Assembly: GCA_030745875.1 (NCBI GenBank)
Contig: JASLNT010000016.1
Coordinates: 1 to 64,000, forward strand
Direction: 5' to 3'
DNA: 64,000 bases
Origin: Phycisphaerae bacterium
GTDB lineage: Bacteria > Planctomycetota > Phycisphaerae > SM23-33
The position numbers and the translations under genes are program-made. This document shows positions 16,872 through 25,214 of the stretch, piece after piece. The notes beneath the pieces were generated by a model. It ran no database searches and was not told the DNA's origin. It saw only the letters and a list, made by a program, of their open reading frames with translations. Position 1 is the first letter of the stretch; each line of letters starts with the position of its first letter.

Positions 16872-19800
16872 AACGAAAAATGATCCTGCTTGCCGGAACG
16901 TTCCTGGTCGTTCTGCTCGTGGTCGTCGCATACCAGGTGTTCATTCCGGAAGTTATTTACGAAGGGTATTCCGGAACTGACGAGGGTGTCCGCGACAAGC
17001 TTGTACCCAAAAGCTACGGCGGAGCCGCCGGGCCCGATTCCCCATTCGGCGAAGATCTCAAGATCATTGAAACCGAACCAATGGCCGACGGAGCCAGGAT
17101 AAAACGGATTTACAATGTCGACTACTGGGAGAAATGCGACGATGGCGTCTACCTGCTTACTCGTCCCAAGGTGACCCTCTTTCAGAAAGACGGACAGCAG
17201 ATCACCATCAATTCCGAGAAAGGCGAGGTGGTCGCCGAGTGGATTGAGGGCAAACCGAAGGTCATCAGCGGATTCCTGGCCGGTGACGTGCGCATATTTA
17301 TCGACCGGTCGAAAGACCAGACGCGTAGAGAGGCGATACCGGCTGAAAAACGTCCGGAAGTTGTGCGGATATACACCGAGAAGCTCAACTTTTCCAACCC
17401 CGACCTTGAAATCTACACGGATCTGCCCATTAAGCTGTTCTCGAAAGAGGGCGATATTTTTGGGCGAGGTCTTTCGCTGACCTGGTCGGAAAACCCCCGC
17501 GAACTGAGACAACTGAAGATCAATCACGGTCAGAAGATGATCGTACACAACGCCGGAGAGAAATCCCCGGTCCTTATGATGCCCGGTCAGCAGGCCGCCG
17601 CCGACGAGGCTTCCGCAGACGCCAAGAAGCCTGTCGTAGTCGCCTCCGCCGACACCGCAACCACCAAGTCGACCACCCAGCCGGGTATGCGTTCGAATGT
17701 GTTTGTCGCTGATTTCTTCGCTGGAAAGCGGGATGTTTACGTCCACAGCGGCGACAGAAGCATGAAAGGCTCCAGGAAACTGTCTCTGGCGTTTGAATTC
17801 GAACCGTCCACGTCTATTGACGGTTCGTCCAAATCGCCCACCCCGCCGATTGCTCCGAAAGGTCCGATTGATCCGCCGGGGCTGGAGCCCGGTCCTGTTG
17901 ACGTGCCCGATCCGTCCGACACAACGGTCCCCGCGGACACTGCCCGGCCCATACCGATTCCCGGCGGTTCGCTTGATTCTCCGGCTTCCCAGCCGACCAC
18001 GTGCCCGGCTGCGGCGACCCAGCCCGGCGCTCCGAAGAAGCCCGAACCCCTCATTATAGAATGGGACGGGCCTCTTGTGCTCAGGCCCAAGGGACATACG
18101 CCCAAACCGTCTCGCAAGCGATACAACATTGTCGCCGTCGGTCCGACTGTAACGCTCAGCGACAGCGAGAGCACCGCCTCGTGTGCTAGTTTCACCTACA
18201 ACAACCTCAAGCAGATCGGTACGCTCGAAGGCGACAAAAAACGCCAACTGCCCGCCGAACTGCTTACCGCAGAGAACGAGAGGATAGTATCCGAGAAGAT
18301 TACGTTCGACCGCGCAAAGGGAGAGGCGACCCTGGAGGGCAAGGGGTACATGATTCGCCAGATCGGTCCGGTGGCGTCCGATATTGAGGATCTGACCACC
18401 CGCCCGGCGACACAACCGATGACGAGACCTGCGACCCAGCCCACGACGCTGCCCGAGACGCGACCGGCCGCGAAGCCAGCGACAAGACCGTCGACCAGAC
18501 CCACAACGAGCCCGGCGACCCAGCCGGATACGCAACCGGCCGATCAACCGGATCGAATCGAGTGGAGTAAGTCAGTCCTTGCGATATTCGGTACGGATAC
18601 TCCGGCCGCCGGAACGCGGAAGAGCAAACAGTACATCAAGGAAACCACCTTCATCGGCGATGTGAAGCTCAAGCAGGGTAAGACCGGTGATTTTGTGAAC
18701 TGCGACGAACTGCACGTCTGGATGAGCCGGACCGCTTCGGGCGGTGTCCAGCCTGCAAAGGCTGTCGCCACAGGAAACGCCTACGCCCGGCAGGAAGGCA
18801 GCGACATCAGCGCCGATGAGATCACCGTAACTTTCAAAGAAACCGCCGACTCCAAAACCAAGGGCGACGGAAATGAAAGAGTCTCCCAGCGAGTCAAGCC
18901 GTCAACGCTTCTGGCCGTTGGAAACGTGAAAGTTAAGGACGATCGGGGTAAGGAGCCCGTCTCTGCGTCCGCCGATCGCCTGGAAAGCAATATCATAGAG
19001 CGAAGCGCAATTCTCACCGGTTCGCTGGCCCGTCTTACGCAAGGGGAAAACGTCCTGGCCGGCCGGAAGATAGAACTCCGCCAGGAACGCCTGACCTTCA
19101 GCAAACCCGGGAAGGACAACGTAGTTGAGACACGCCACTACGCCAAAGTGATCGGCGAGGGCAATATGAAGTTCATGACCGACAAGGACCTTAGCGGCAG
19201 GTCGCTTGAGAAGTCCAAGCCTATAAAGATCGCATGGACCGAGGGCATGGACTATCATCCCAAGAAGGTGATCGGAGGACTAGCCAGGGAGCACAGCGCC
19301 GCCGACTTTAAGGGAGACGTCACCGTCGACAGCGGCGACGACCATCTGGAATGTCAGGATATGGAGGCCCTTTTTGTTGAACCGACCCGCAAATCGGCGC
19401 CCGCCGCGACCACAGCGCCGAGCGCTCCGATGGCGCTCGACGGAGCCCCGTCTTCCGGGCCGGTGACTATGGCTGACTATTCACAGCGAAAACTGATCAA
19501 GCTCACCGCAAACGACAAGGTCGTACTCACCAGCCGCCGTTTCGACGCCGACGAGGCGCTGTTGCGGCGTGTCCGCCTCCAGGGAAAACACCTCGTCTAC
19601 AACACGCTTACCGGCATTGTTAACATGGATAAGGCCGGAGCCATGCTCGCCGAAGACTATCGCAAACCGCTGCCCAAGGCCAAAGTCGACCCGAGCGACA
19701 CGCAGAACATCGAGAGGCCGATGCTGACTCTGTTCAAGTGGAATGACTCCATGGAGCTCAGCCAGAAAGAACGAGTCGTGATCATGAAAGGAAAGGTGGA

Positions 19801-20296
19801 CATGATCCACCGCAGCGGGGCGTTTGTCCTGTCCCAAATACGCGGACTCAAGGTTCCAGACTACGGAAAAAATGTGCCCGCCGGCCGCAAGACCAGGCTC
19901 GGGTGCGACGAAATGCTCGCAAGGTTCGATCCCCCCAAGAAGACAGCACCGACCACCCAGCCGGCCACCCAGCCGACCACACGATCGTCCGATCCGCTTA
20001 CCGAAGGACCGAGGGTCGGAGCTTTGAAGTTCTTCAACGCGACCGGAAACGTGAACCTGACGGACGGCAATAAGCAACTGGTCGGGCAGAGGCTCATCTA
20101 CAGCCGCGCCCAGGAGCTCGTCCAGGTATACGGATACCTCCCCAACAAGCCCAAGGCCGATGCGATGATCATAGACAAGAATCGCATCAGGAATACCGAG
20201 AAGGTCATCAAGAGTCCCAAGATTCTCTGGTGGCGGGCCACCCGAGCCAACGGGTACAGGGAGAAAGTAGAAGCCGAAGGAGTTTCGGTCGACTGA
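16868..20296 (+). CDS. lptC: Giant LptC/LptA-like periplasmic protein (1142 residues)
   Basis: A membrane-anchored periplasmic protein placed by position and N-terminus as LptC, the bridge that receives LPS from the LptBFG exporter. Residues 5-23 form one membrane helix. Residues about 25-230 resemble LptC. The rest is a chain of LptA/OstA-like beta-strand segments (AVGPTVTLSDSE, FIGDVKLKQGK, LAVGNVKVKDDR, FKGDVTVDSGDD, FNATGNVNLTDG) joined by Thr/Pro/Gln linkers at about 235-275, 310-395, 508-562, 838-866 and 1023-1043. E. coli LptC is about 190 residues, so this is some six times larger. It overlaps kdsC as ATGA. No lptA or lptB follows; the next gene is convergent larE. It may combine LptC and several LptA units. 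Confidence 0.75.
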   Translation: MKRKMILLAGTFLVVLLVVVAYQVFIPEVIYEGYSGTDEGVRDKLVPKSYGGAAGPDSPFGEDLKIIETEPMADGARIKRIYNVDYWEKCDDGVYLLTRPKVTLFQKDGQQITINSEKGEVVAEWIEGKPKVISGFLAGDVRIFIDRSKDQTRREAIPAEKRPEVVRIYTEKLNFSNPDLEIYTDLPIKLFSKEGDIFGRGLSLTWSENPRELRQLKINHGQKMIVHNAGEKSPVLMMPGQQAAADEASADAKKPVVVASADTATTKSTTQPGMRSNVFVADFFAGKRDVYVHSGDRSMKGSRKLSLAFEFEPSTSIDGSSKSPTPPIAPKGPIDPPGLEPGPVDVPDPSDTTVPADTARPIPIPGGSLDSPASQPTTCPAAATQPGAPKKPEPLIIEWDGPLVLRPKGHTPKPSRKRYNIVAVGPTVTLSDSESTASCASFTYNNLKQIGTLEGDKKRQLPAELLTAENERIVSEKITFDRAKGEATLEGKGYMIRQIGPVASDIEDLTTRPATQPMTRPATQPTTLPETRPAAKPATRPSTRPTTSPATQPDTQPADQPDRIEWSKSVLAIFGTDTPAAGTRKSKQYIKETTFIGDVKLKQGKTGDFVNCDELHVWMSRTASGGVQPAKAVATGNAYARQEGSDISADEITVTFKETADSKTKGDGNERVSQRVKPSTLLAVGNVKVKDDRGKEPVSASADRLESNIIERSAILTGSLARLTQGENVLAGRKIELRQERLTFSKPGKDNVVETRHYAKVIGEGNMKFMTDKDLSGRSLEKSKPIKIAWTEGMDYHPKKVIGGLAREHSAADFKGDVTVDSGDDHLECQDMEALFVEPTRKSAPAATTAPSAPMALDGAPSSGPVTMADYSQRKLIKLTANDKVVLTSRRFDADEALLRRVRLQGKHLVYNTLTGIVNMDKAGAMLAEDYRKPLPKAKVDPSDTQNIERPMLTLFKWNDSMELSQKERVVIMKGKVDMIHRSGAFVLSQIRGLKVPDYGKNVPAGRKTRLGCDEMLARFDPPKKTAPTTQPATQPTTRSSDPLTEGPRVGALKFFNATGNVNLTDGNKQLVGQRLIYSRAQELVQVYGYLPNKPKADAMIIDKNRIRNTEKVIKSPKILWWRATRANGYREKVEAEGVSVD

Positions 20297-20303
20297 TCGC
20301 CCC

Positions 20304-21143
20304 TCAGGCGATAGTTTCGTTCATCGATCCGCTGCGGAAGCCCTGCAGGTCGAGGGTTACGTACGCATAGCCCAGTGCTTTGAGTTTGTCGACCAGCGTT
20401 TGGCGCAATTCCGCGGCTCGGACAACATCCTCGGCGGGGACCTCGATTCGGGCGATAGTGTCGTGGTCGCGAACGCGACATTGAATGAAGCCCATATCCT
20501 TCAGGACGTACTCGGCCTGCTCGACTCGCGCGAGCTTCTCCGCTGACACGCCCTGTCCGTAAGGGATCCGGCTGGCCAGGCAAGCCATTGCGGGCTTGTC
20601 CCACGTCGCCAGACCGATGGCTTTGGAGATTGTGCGGATTTCGGGTTTGGTCAGTTTGGCGTCCATCAGCGGATTCACCACCCCGAGTTGTGCTCCAGCT
20701 TCGAGGCCGGGGCGAAAATCGCCCGTGTCGTCGAAGTTGGCTCCGCTGGCGACCACATCGAAGCCTCGCTCGTCGGCGGCGTGTTTCAGCAGCGTGAACA
20801 GCTCGCTCTTGCAGTAGAAGCAGCGACGCTCGGGATTGGCCGCATAGTTCGGGTCGTCGAGCTCGGCGGTCCGGATTTTCACGAGCTGGGCTCCGAGTTG
20901 GGCGGCAAGGGCCCGTCCATCCTCAAGTTCACGCTGGGGCAAACTCGGCGAGATTCCGACCGCGGCGAGAACGTTATCAGAGCCCAATGCCCGTACTGCA
21001 AGCGCGAGCAGAAGTGTGGAGTCCACCCCGCCGGAGTACGCGACCACCACTCGCCCAAGAGAGCGAAGATGCTCCAGGCAGGCCGAGAGTTTGGCCTGCA
21101 GTTCCGGTTCCAGATTGCTGAATTCATCTTGTGTTTCTGTCAT
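20304..21143 (-). CDS. larE: ATP-dependent sacrificial sulfur transferase LarE
   Basis: A 279-residue PP-loop protein that activates the carboxylate of the nickel-pincer precursor with ATP and gives up sulfur from its own cysteine. The PP loop AYSGGVDSTLLLALA is near residue 40, RRCFYCKSELF follows, and DKPAMACLASRIPYG holds the Cys at the position where the sacrificial cysteine is expected. larA, larB and larC are not in the window, so it may serve another nickel-pincer enzyme encoded elsewhere. The start at 21143 has no ribosome binding site but a near-ideal promoter ends nine bases before it. The longer frame to 21215 was rejected. Confidence 0.85.
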   Translation of the reverse strand: MTETQDEFSNLEPELQAKLSACLEHLRSLGRVVVAYSGGVDSTLLLALAVRALGSDNVLAAVGISPSLPQRELEDGRALAAQLGAQLVKIRTAELDDPNYAANPERRCFYCKSELFTLLKHAADERGFDVVASGANFDDTGDFRPGLEAGAQLGVVNPLMDAKLTKPEIRTISKAIGLATWDKPAMACLASRIPYGQGVSAEKLARVEQAEYVLKDMGFIQCRVRDHDTIARIEVPAEDVVRAAELRQTLVDKLKALGYAYVTLDLQGFRSGSMNETIA

Positions 21144-21152
21144 TGTCGAGAC

Positions 21153-21181
21153 ATTGTAAGCCCTGATGCGGGAACAATCAA
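21153..21181 (-). promoter_or_regulatory. Promoter giving a nearly leaderless larE mRNA
   Basis: Minus strand: TTGATT (21176-21181), a 17-base spacer, TACAAT (21153-21158), then nine bases to the ATG at 21143. Expected leader is about three bases. Confidence 0.6.
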
Positions 21182-21209
21182 ATCGGATGGCGGGGTCTCT
21201 GTCGTGCGG

Positions 21210-21238
21210 TTGCATGCGTCAGGCCGCGGCGCTATAAT
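21210..21238 (+). promoter_or_regulatory. Sigma70-type promoter for the URO-D-fold gene pair
   Basis: TTGCAT (21210-21215), a 17-base spacer and a perfect TATAAT (21233-21238). It is divergent from the larE promoter and lies 83 bases before the ATG at 21321. Confidence 0.65.
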
Positions 21239-21320
21239 ACCATCGCCGACCAGACCGTGTTTTCCGGTCGCCGGGCGACGAACGATAGAGGCTTCGAGGC
21301 ATGGAACAGGAAGTGCTGCT

Positions 21321-22472
21321 ATGTTGACATCGACACGCTACCGCGACAGGAGCCTGGCGGCTGAAGATACGATCCGCTCGGCGTTTGAGTTTGAAAACGA
21401 CACCGCGCCGTACATGATCAACGACGTGAACTACTGGTTGTTTGGGGATCTGCCTGAGAACATCCCGGCCGACTACTGCAGCGAAGACCCCACATCAATG
21501 ATCGATTTTCAGGTGCGGAAGATCGAGCGCCACCTGGCTGAGTACGATGACATCTATATACCGTTCCTGATGCCCTGGTACGGTACGGGCGTGCTGGCCA
21601 GCGGGTTTGGCGTGGACATAGTCTTTCAAGATCGGATGGATCCGGCGGTCGACCTGTCCAGGATCACCGACGTGGCTGAGTTGAAGGACCTTCGCAAGCC
21701 GGACCCCGAAAAAGACGGGCTGATGCCCCGCGTTCTGAACGCCATCGCCGAAATGCGCCGGCGGACGGACCTCCCGGTGGGCGTAACCGACTGCCAGGGA
21801 CCGCTGACCACCGCATTGCAGATATTGGGCTACGACAAGCTGATCTACTGGATGTACGACTATCCCGAGGCGATTCACGACGTGATGCAGCTTGTCACCG
21901 ATGCGCTGATCGAGTGGGTTACGGTCCAGAAGCGGGCCGTCGGGCAGGAGATGACCGACGACGCCTACGTTCTGGGAATTAAGATACCCGGAGGCTATGG
22001 CGGGGTGTGGATGTCCGACGATGATTCGATAATCTTCGGCCCGGAGTTGTATCGCGAATTTGTCGCGCCCTACAACAGTCAGGTGCTGAAGGCTTTCGGC
22101 GGCGGGAGTATCCACTATTGCGGTAACGCCAATCAGCACATCGAGAACTACCTGGCTACCGAGGGCCTGACCTGTATTCAGAACTTGAATCTGGACGATC
22201 TCGACGGAGCCGCCCGGATGCGCGACGCCTTGGCGGAGCGAAAGATACCGTACCTGGTGGCGGACTTTAATGTCGCTGACGACCGCATCGATGCGTACTA
22301 TCGGACGCTTTTTGAGAAGATGGGCACGCGCGGGCTGATTGTGACGGCCTACACGGCTCCGGCTATCACGCTGTCCGAGGGCCAGTACGCTACGGCCAGC
22401 CGAGATCCGCTTACTGTGGGCAAGGTTATCGAGCAGGCCATCAACAAATACAACCGACCCGCCGGCGCATAG
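21321..22472 (+). CDS. URO-D-fold protein (uroporphyrinogen decarboxylase/methyltransferase-like), first of pair
   Basis: A 383-residue protein of the uroporphyrinogen decarboxylase (URO-D) superfamily, which also includes methylcobamide:CoM methyltransferases. It has the TIM-barrel order seen in the family: SMIDFQVRKIERHL, VGVTDCQGPLTTALQILG, WMYDYPEAIHDVMQ, then SIHYCGNANQHIENYL, where His and Cys sit where methyltransferase zinc ligands occur. The N-terminal Arg motif of true HemE is absent. ATG 21321 follows AGGAAG; the much longer frame to the left overlaps larE and was rejected. It is followed 19 bases later by a second member. A role in transferring methyl groups or in modifying a corrinoid-bound substrate is inferred. 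Confidence 0.75.
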   Translation: MLTSTRYRDRSLAAEDTIRSAFEFENDTAPYMINDVNYWLFGDLPENIPADYCSEDPTSMIDFQVRKIERHLAEYDDIYIPFLMPWYGTGVLASGFGVDIVFQDRMDPAVDLSRITDVAELKDLRKPDPEKDGLMPRVLNAIAEMRRRTDLPVGVTDCQGPLTTALQILGYDKLIYWMYDYPEAIHDVMQLVTDALIEWVTVQKRAVGQEMTDDAYVLGIKIPGGYGGVWMSDDDSIIFGPELYREFVAPYNSQVLKAFGGGSIHYCGNANQHIENYLATEGLTCIQNLNLDDLDGAARMRDALAERKIPYLVADFNVADDRIDAYYRTLFEKMGTRGLIVTAYTAPAITLSEGQYATASRDPLTVGKVIEQAINKYNRPAGA

Positions 22473-22491
22473 GCGTCGCCCAAGGAGTCTA

Positions 22492-23772
22492 ATGGCTGAC
22501 CAGACCGTCGCATCGCTGTTCACCCAGTCAATTCCCCGAGAGGAGATACTTGTTTCCGCGGTCGATCGTGACGTTCTCCGGAGCTTGGCTGGTGAGTTGG
22601 CGGAGTTGGCGAATCGCGACATAGAACAGGACAAGGCCGACCTGTGGAGGCGCCACAACGCCTTGGAGCCCACGCGCCCGGTGGTGTTCTGCGATCCGGA
22701 AAACGGTTGGAACGAGATCATCACGCCCGATCAGATCCAATGCGAGGGGAGCTTGGCCCGATCGTGGGAAACTCACCTCCGAAAAGAGATATACTGGGCC
22801 GATTCGATGGGCGATGACAAGGTTGTAGACCCCGTTCTGCGAGTCAGACATGTTTACACTGAAAGCGACTGGGGTATGCACGAACGGGTATCCAGATCCG
22901 AGGCGCAGGGTTCGTATCGATGGGAGGCTCCGCTGGTGAATTACGATCTTCTCGATCGGCTTCACTTCCCGACGATTGACGTGGACCGCGAGGCGACCGA
23001 GCAGTTGATGTTGCTGGCTGGCGAGACGTTCGCCGATCTCCTGACGGTGGAGTTGAACACCCAGTGGTGGTGGACGCTGGGAATGACGTGGACGCTGATA
23101 AACCTCCGTGGATTCACTCAGTTCATGCTGGATATGTACGACCATCCGGCCGGACTCCACCGGCTGATGGAGATCCTCCGCGACGGACACGTGTCGAAGC
23201 TCGACTTCCTTGAAGACAACGATCTGCTGAGCCTGAACAACGACAACACGTATGTCGGCTCGGGCGGATTCGGTTTTACCGACGAACTGCCGCAGACCGA
23301 CTTCACCGGGCGGGTTAGAACCACCGATATGTGGGGCTTCTGCGAAAGCCAGGAGACCGTCGGCGTTTCGCCCGATATGTTTGAGGAGTTCGTCTTCCCG
23401 TACCAGTTGCCGATTCTCGAGCGATTCGGTCTGAACTGCTACGGTTGCTGCGAGCCGCTGGACAAACGCTGGCATGTCGTCAAGCGAATTCCGCGATTGC
23501 GTCGCGTTTCGGTTTCCCCCTGGGCGGACGTTGAGGCGATGGCGGAGAATCTCGGGGGTGATTATATCTACTCGTTCAAGCCTTCGCCCGCCGACCTGGC
23601 CCGCCCGAACATAGACGCCGACCGCATTCGCGCAGAGTTGCGTCGCGCTATGGACATAACCAGGGGCTGTCGTCTCGAAGTGATCATGAAAGACAACCAC
23701 ACGCTGGCCAACACCCCCTCCAACGCCGCCCGCTGGTGCCAAATCGCCCGCGAGGAAGCCGAAAAGACATAG
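22492..23772 (+). CDS. URO-D-fold protein, second of pair
   Basis: A 426-residue protein of the same superfamily as its upstream neighbour but longer at the N-terminus. It has WDLG-like elements spread as WTLGMTWTLINLRGF, LDMYDHPAGLHRLMEIL, NCYGCCEPLDKRWHVVKRI and LRRVSVSPWADVEAMAENLG; the Cys-Cys pair of CYGCCEP is where a zinc-binding site of MtaA/CmuA-type methyltransferases would be. AAGGAG precedes the ATG. The short gap implies a two-gene operon, perhaps a heteromeric pair. The residues of genuine HemE are missing, so heme synthesis is unlikely. Substrate unknown. Confidence 0.7.
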   Translation: MADQTVASLFTQSIPREEILVSAVDRDVLRSLAGELAELANRDIEQDKADLWRRHNALEPTRPVVFCDPENGWNEIITPDQIQCEGSLARSWETHLRKEIYWADSMGDDKVVDPVLRVRHVYTESDWGMHERVSRSEAQGSYRWEAPLVNYDLLDRLHFPTIDVDREATEQLMLLAGETFADLLTVELNTQWWWTLGMTWTLINLRGFTQFMLDMYDHPAGLHRLMEILRDGHVSKLDFLEDNDLLSLNNDNTYVGSGGFGFTDELPQTDFTGRVRTTDMWGFCESQETVGVSPDMFEEFVFPYQLPILERFGLNCYGCCEPLDKRWHVVKRIPRLRRVSVSPWADVEAMAENLGGDYIYSFKPSPADLARPNIDADRIRAELRRAMDITRGCRLEVIMKDNHTLANTPSNAARWCQIAREEAEKT

Positions 23773-23957
23773 ACGGGTCTTTGGCGGGAAATAGAGAACA
23801 CCCGGTTGAAGAAGGCAATATAGAACGGTTGAAGGCGTTGACCGTATAGCATAGTCGACCTGCAACAGTGCCTGCGACTCATCGAGCAGGCGAACATTGC
23901 AGCCAGCCAGTTGCTAACTACCCGCCGTACCTGACAGCGTTTGGAGATTACGGTAAT

Positions 23958-24977
23958 ATGAAGAATATGAAGAACACCAGATGGATTGCGATAGCAGTTG
24001 CTCTGATCGCGACGTTGGCGACCGCCCAGGCCAAAGAAGCCTCCAGCGAACCGAAGATAAAGACGAAGCACTCTGCAAAGGCCGCCAAAGCCTCCAACGC
24101 TCGCGTGGATCTGCAAGTGCGGAAGTACGCCGCGATTTACAATCTGTCTGAAGACGACCAAGCCAAGCTGTCGCAGATACTGCTCGCCCAACAGAAAGAT
24201 CTGGCTGATTACGAGAAGGTCCACGGGCCTAAAATAAAGGTTGTCGACGATCAGATCAGGAAACTGCAGGACGAAATCAACAAATTGCAAGCGTCAAAAC
24301 AAGTTCACGCCAAGGCGCTCAGGGAGTTGAAACTCGATCATCAGGCCGAACTGAACAAGGCGATCACTGACAAGCATAAAACCGCTCGCGTGGCGGCGTC
24401 TCTCAAGGCGTATGCCGATGCGTACTGGAAACACCTGCCCAAGGAAGTTCAGGAAACATTGAACCGGAAGTGCCAAGCCGCCGCCGAGGCGCTTATCGCA
24501 TCGGGCGACGTCAAATCATCTCGCGCGCTCAAAGACGCCCGCACCAAGCTGTACGATTCAATCGACAAAACACTGACGCCCGAGTTGCGCCAGTCAGCCG
24601 AAACGCAGTATTTGCAGGAGTACGCTCTCCGCGGTTTCTCCCGCTGTGAACTTACCGACGACCAGAAAACACGGATTGGCGAACTTTGCGCCCGGAGTGT
24701 CAAAGACAAAGTCGCCATGTCCCAGCGGTATCGCCAGCTCAGCAAAGATCACGATGCGCTAAGGAAGGAAATGTACAAATACAGAGGCAGCCTTCACTTT
24801 CATGAGATCCGTTCTGAAGTGGCTGAGAAGATTCTGACCGAAGAACAGCGAAAGAGGCTGCCGGGCAAACGCAGGTCAACTTCGAAAAGAGACAAATCGA
24901 GCAGAAAGAAGGGTGACTCCGGCGACAGGAAAGGCAGATCCCGAGCCAGGGAAACAGCTGAGCAAGCGACTCTGTAG
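23958..24977 (+). CDS. Exported coiled-coil protein with LTxxQ (Spy/CpxP-like) motifs
   Basis: A 339-residue exported protein. A signal peptide (MKNMKNTRWIAIAVALIATL to AQA) is followed by a mostly helical, Lys/Ala/Glu/Gln-rich body. Four motifs of the LTxxQ type are seen (LSEDDQ, LTPELRQ, LTDDQK, LTEEQR), as in periplasmic Spy/CpxP-like stress chaperones, and a long coiled coil lies at about residues 75-150. The C-terminal 40 residues are very basic and Ser-rich (KRRSTSKRDKSSRKKGD), which could bind nucleic acid or polyanions. ATG 23958 is chosen for the signal peptide; GGAG lies 12-15 bases upstream. The function is not known. Confidence 0.65.
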   Translation: MKNMKNTRWIAIAVALIATLATAQAKEASSEPKIKTKHSAKAAKASNARVDLQVRKYAAIYNLSEDDQAKLSQILLAQQKDLADYEKVHGPKIKVVDDQIRKLQDEINKLQASKQVHAKALRELKLDHQAELNKAITDKHKTARVAASLKAYADAYWKHLPKEVQETLNRKCQAAAEALIASGDVKSSRALKDARTKLYDSIDKTLTPELRQSAETQYLQEYALRGFSRCELTDDQKTRIGELCARSVKDKVAMSQRYRQLSKDHDALRKEMYKYRGSLHFHEIRSEVAEKILTEEQRKRLPGKRRSTSKRDKSSRKKGDSGDRKGRSRARETAEQATL

Positions 24978-25214
24978 CAGGGCCAATCGAATCTTGTGAG
25001 CGTTCCATGGCGTGATACGGATATTCCCTGTAGTCGAACCGCAAGGCCTTGATCACTGCTGACAGAACCGGCTGTGATTTTCAGGTCCGTGAGCGGGGTT
25101 TCTACGCCGATCGTGCGAGATTGAAACCTTGCCTTTGCACGCTATTGACCTAATATGCTACTGTATTGCTATGAAATGACACGTTTGTCCGGCCGGTACT
25201 ATGGGAGCAATTGT

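Noticed and set aside
16742-18547. 601-codon minus-strand frame
   Set aside because: Shadow of kdsC and the LptC-like gene; very Arg/Gly-rich, no motif, no ribosome binding site.
25145-25175. Possible TTGACC promoter before the triheme gene
   Set aside because: The -10 candidates at proper spacing (GCTATG) are poor; the only TATGAA needs a 19-base spacer. Not supported well enough to list.
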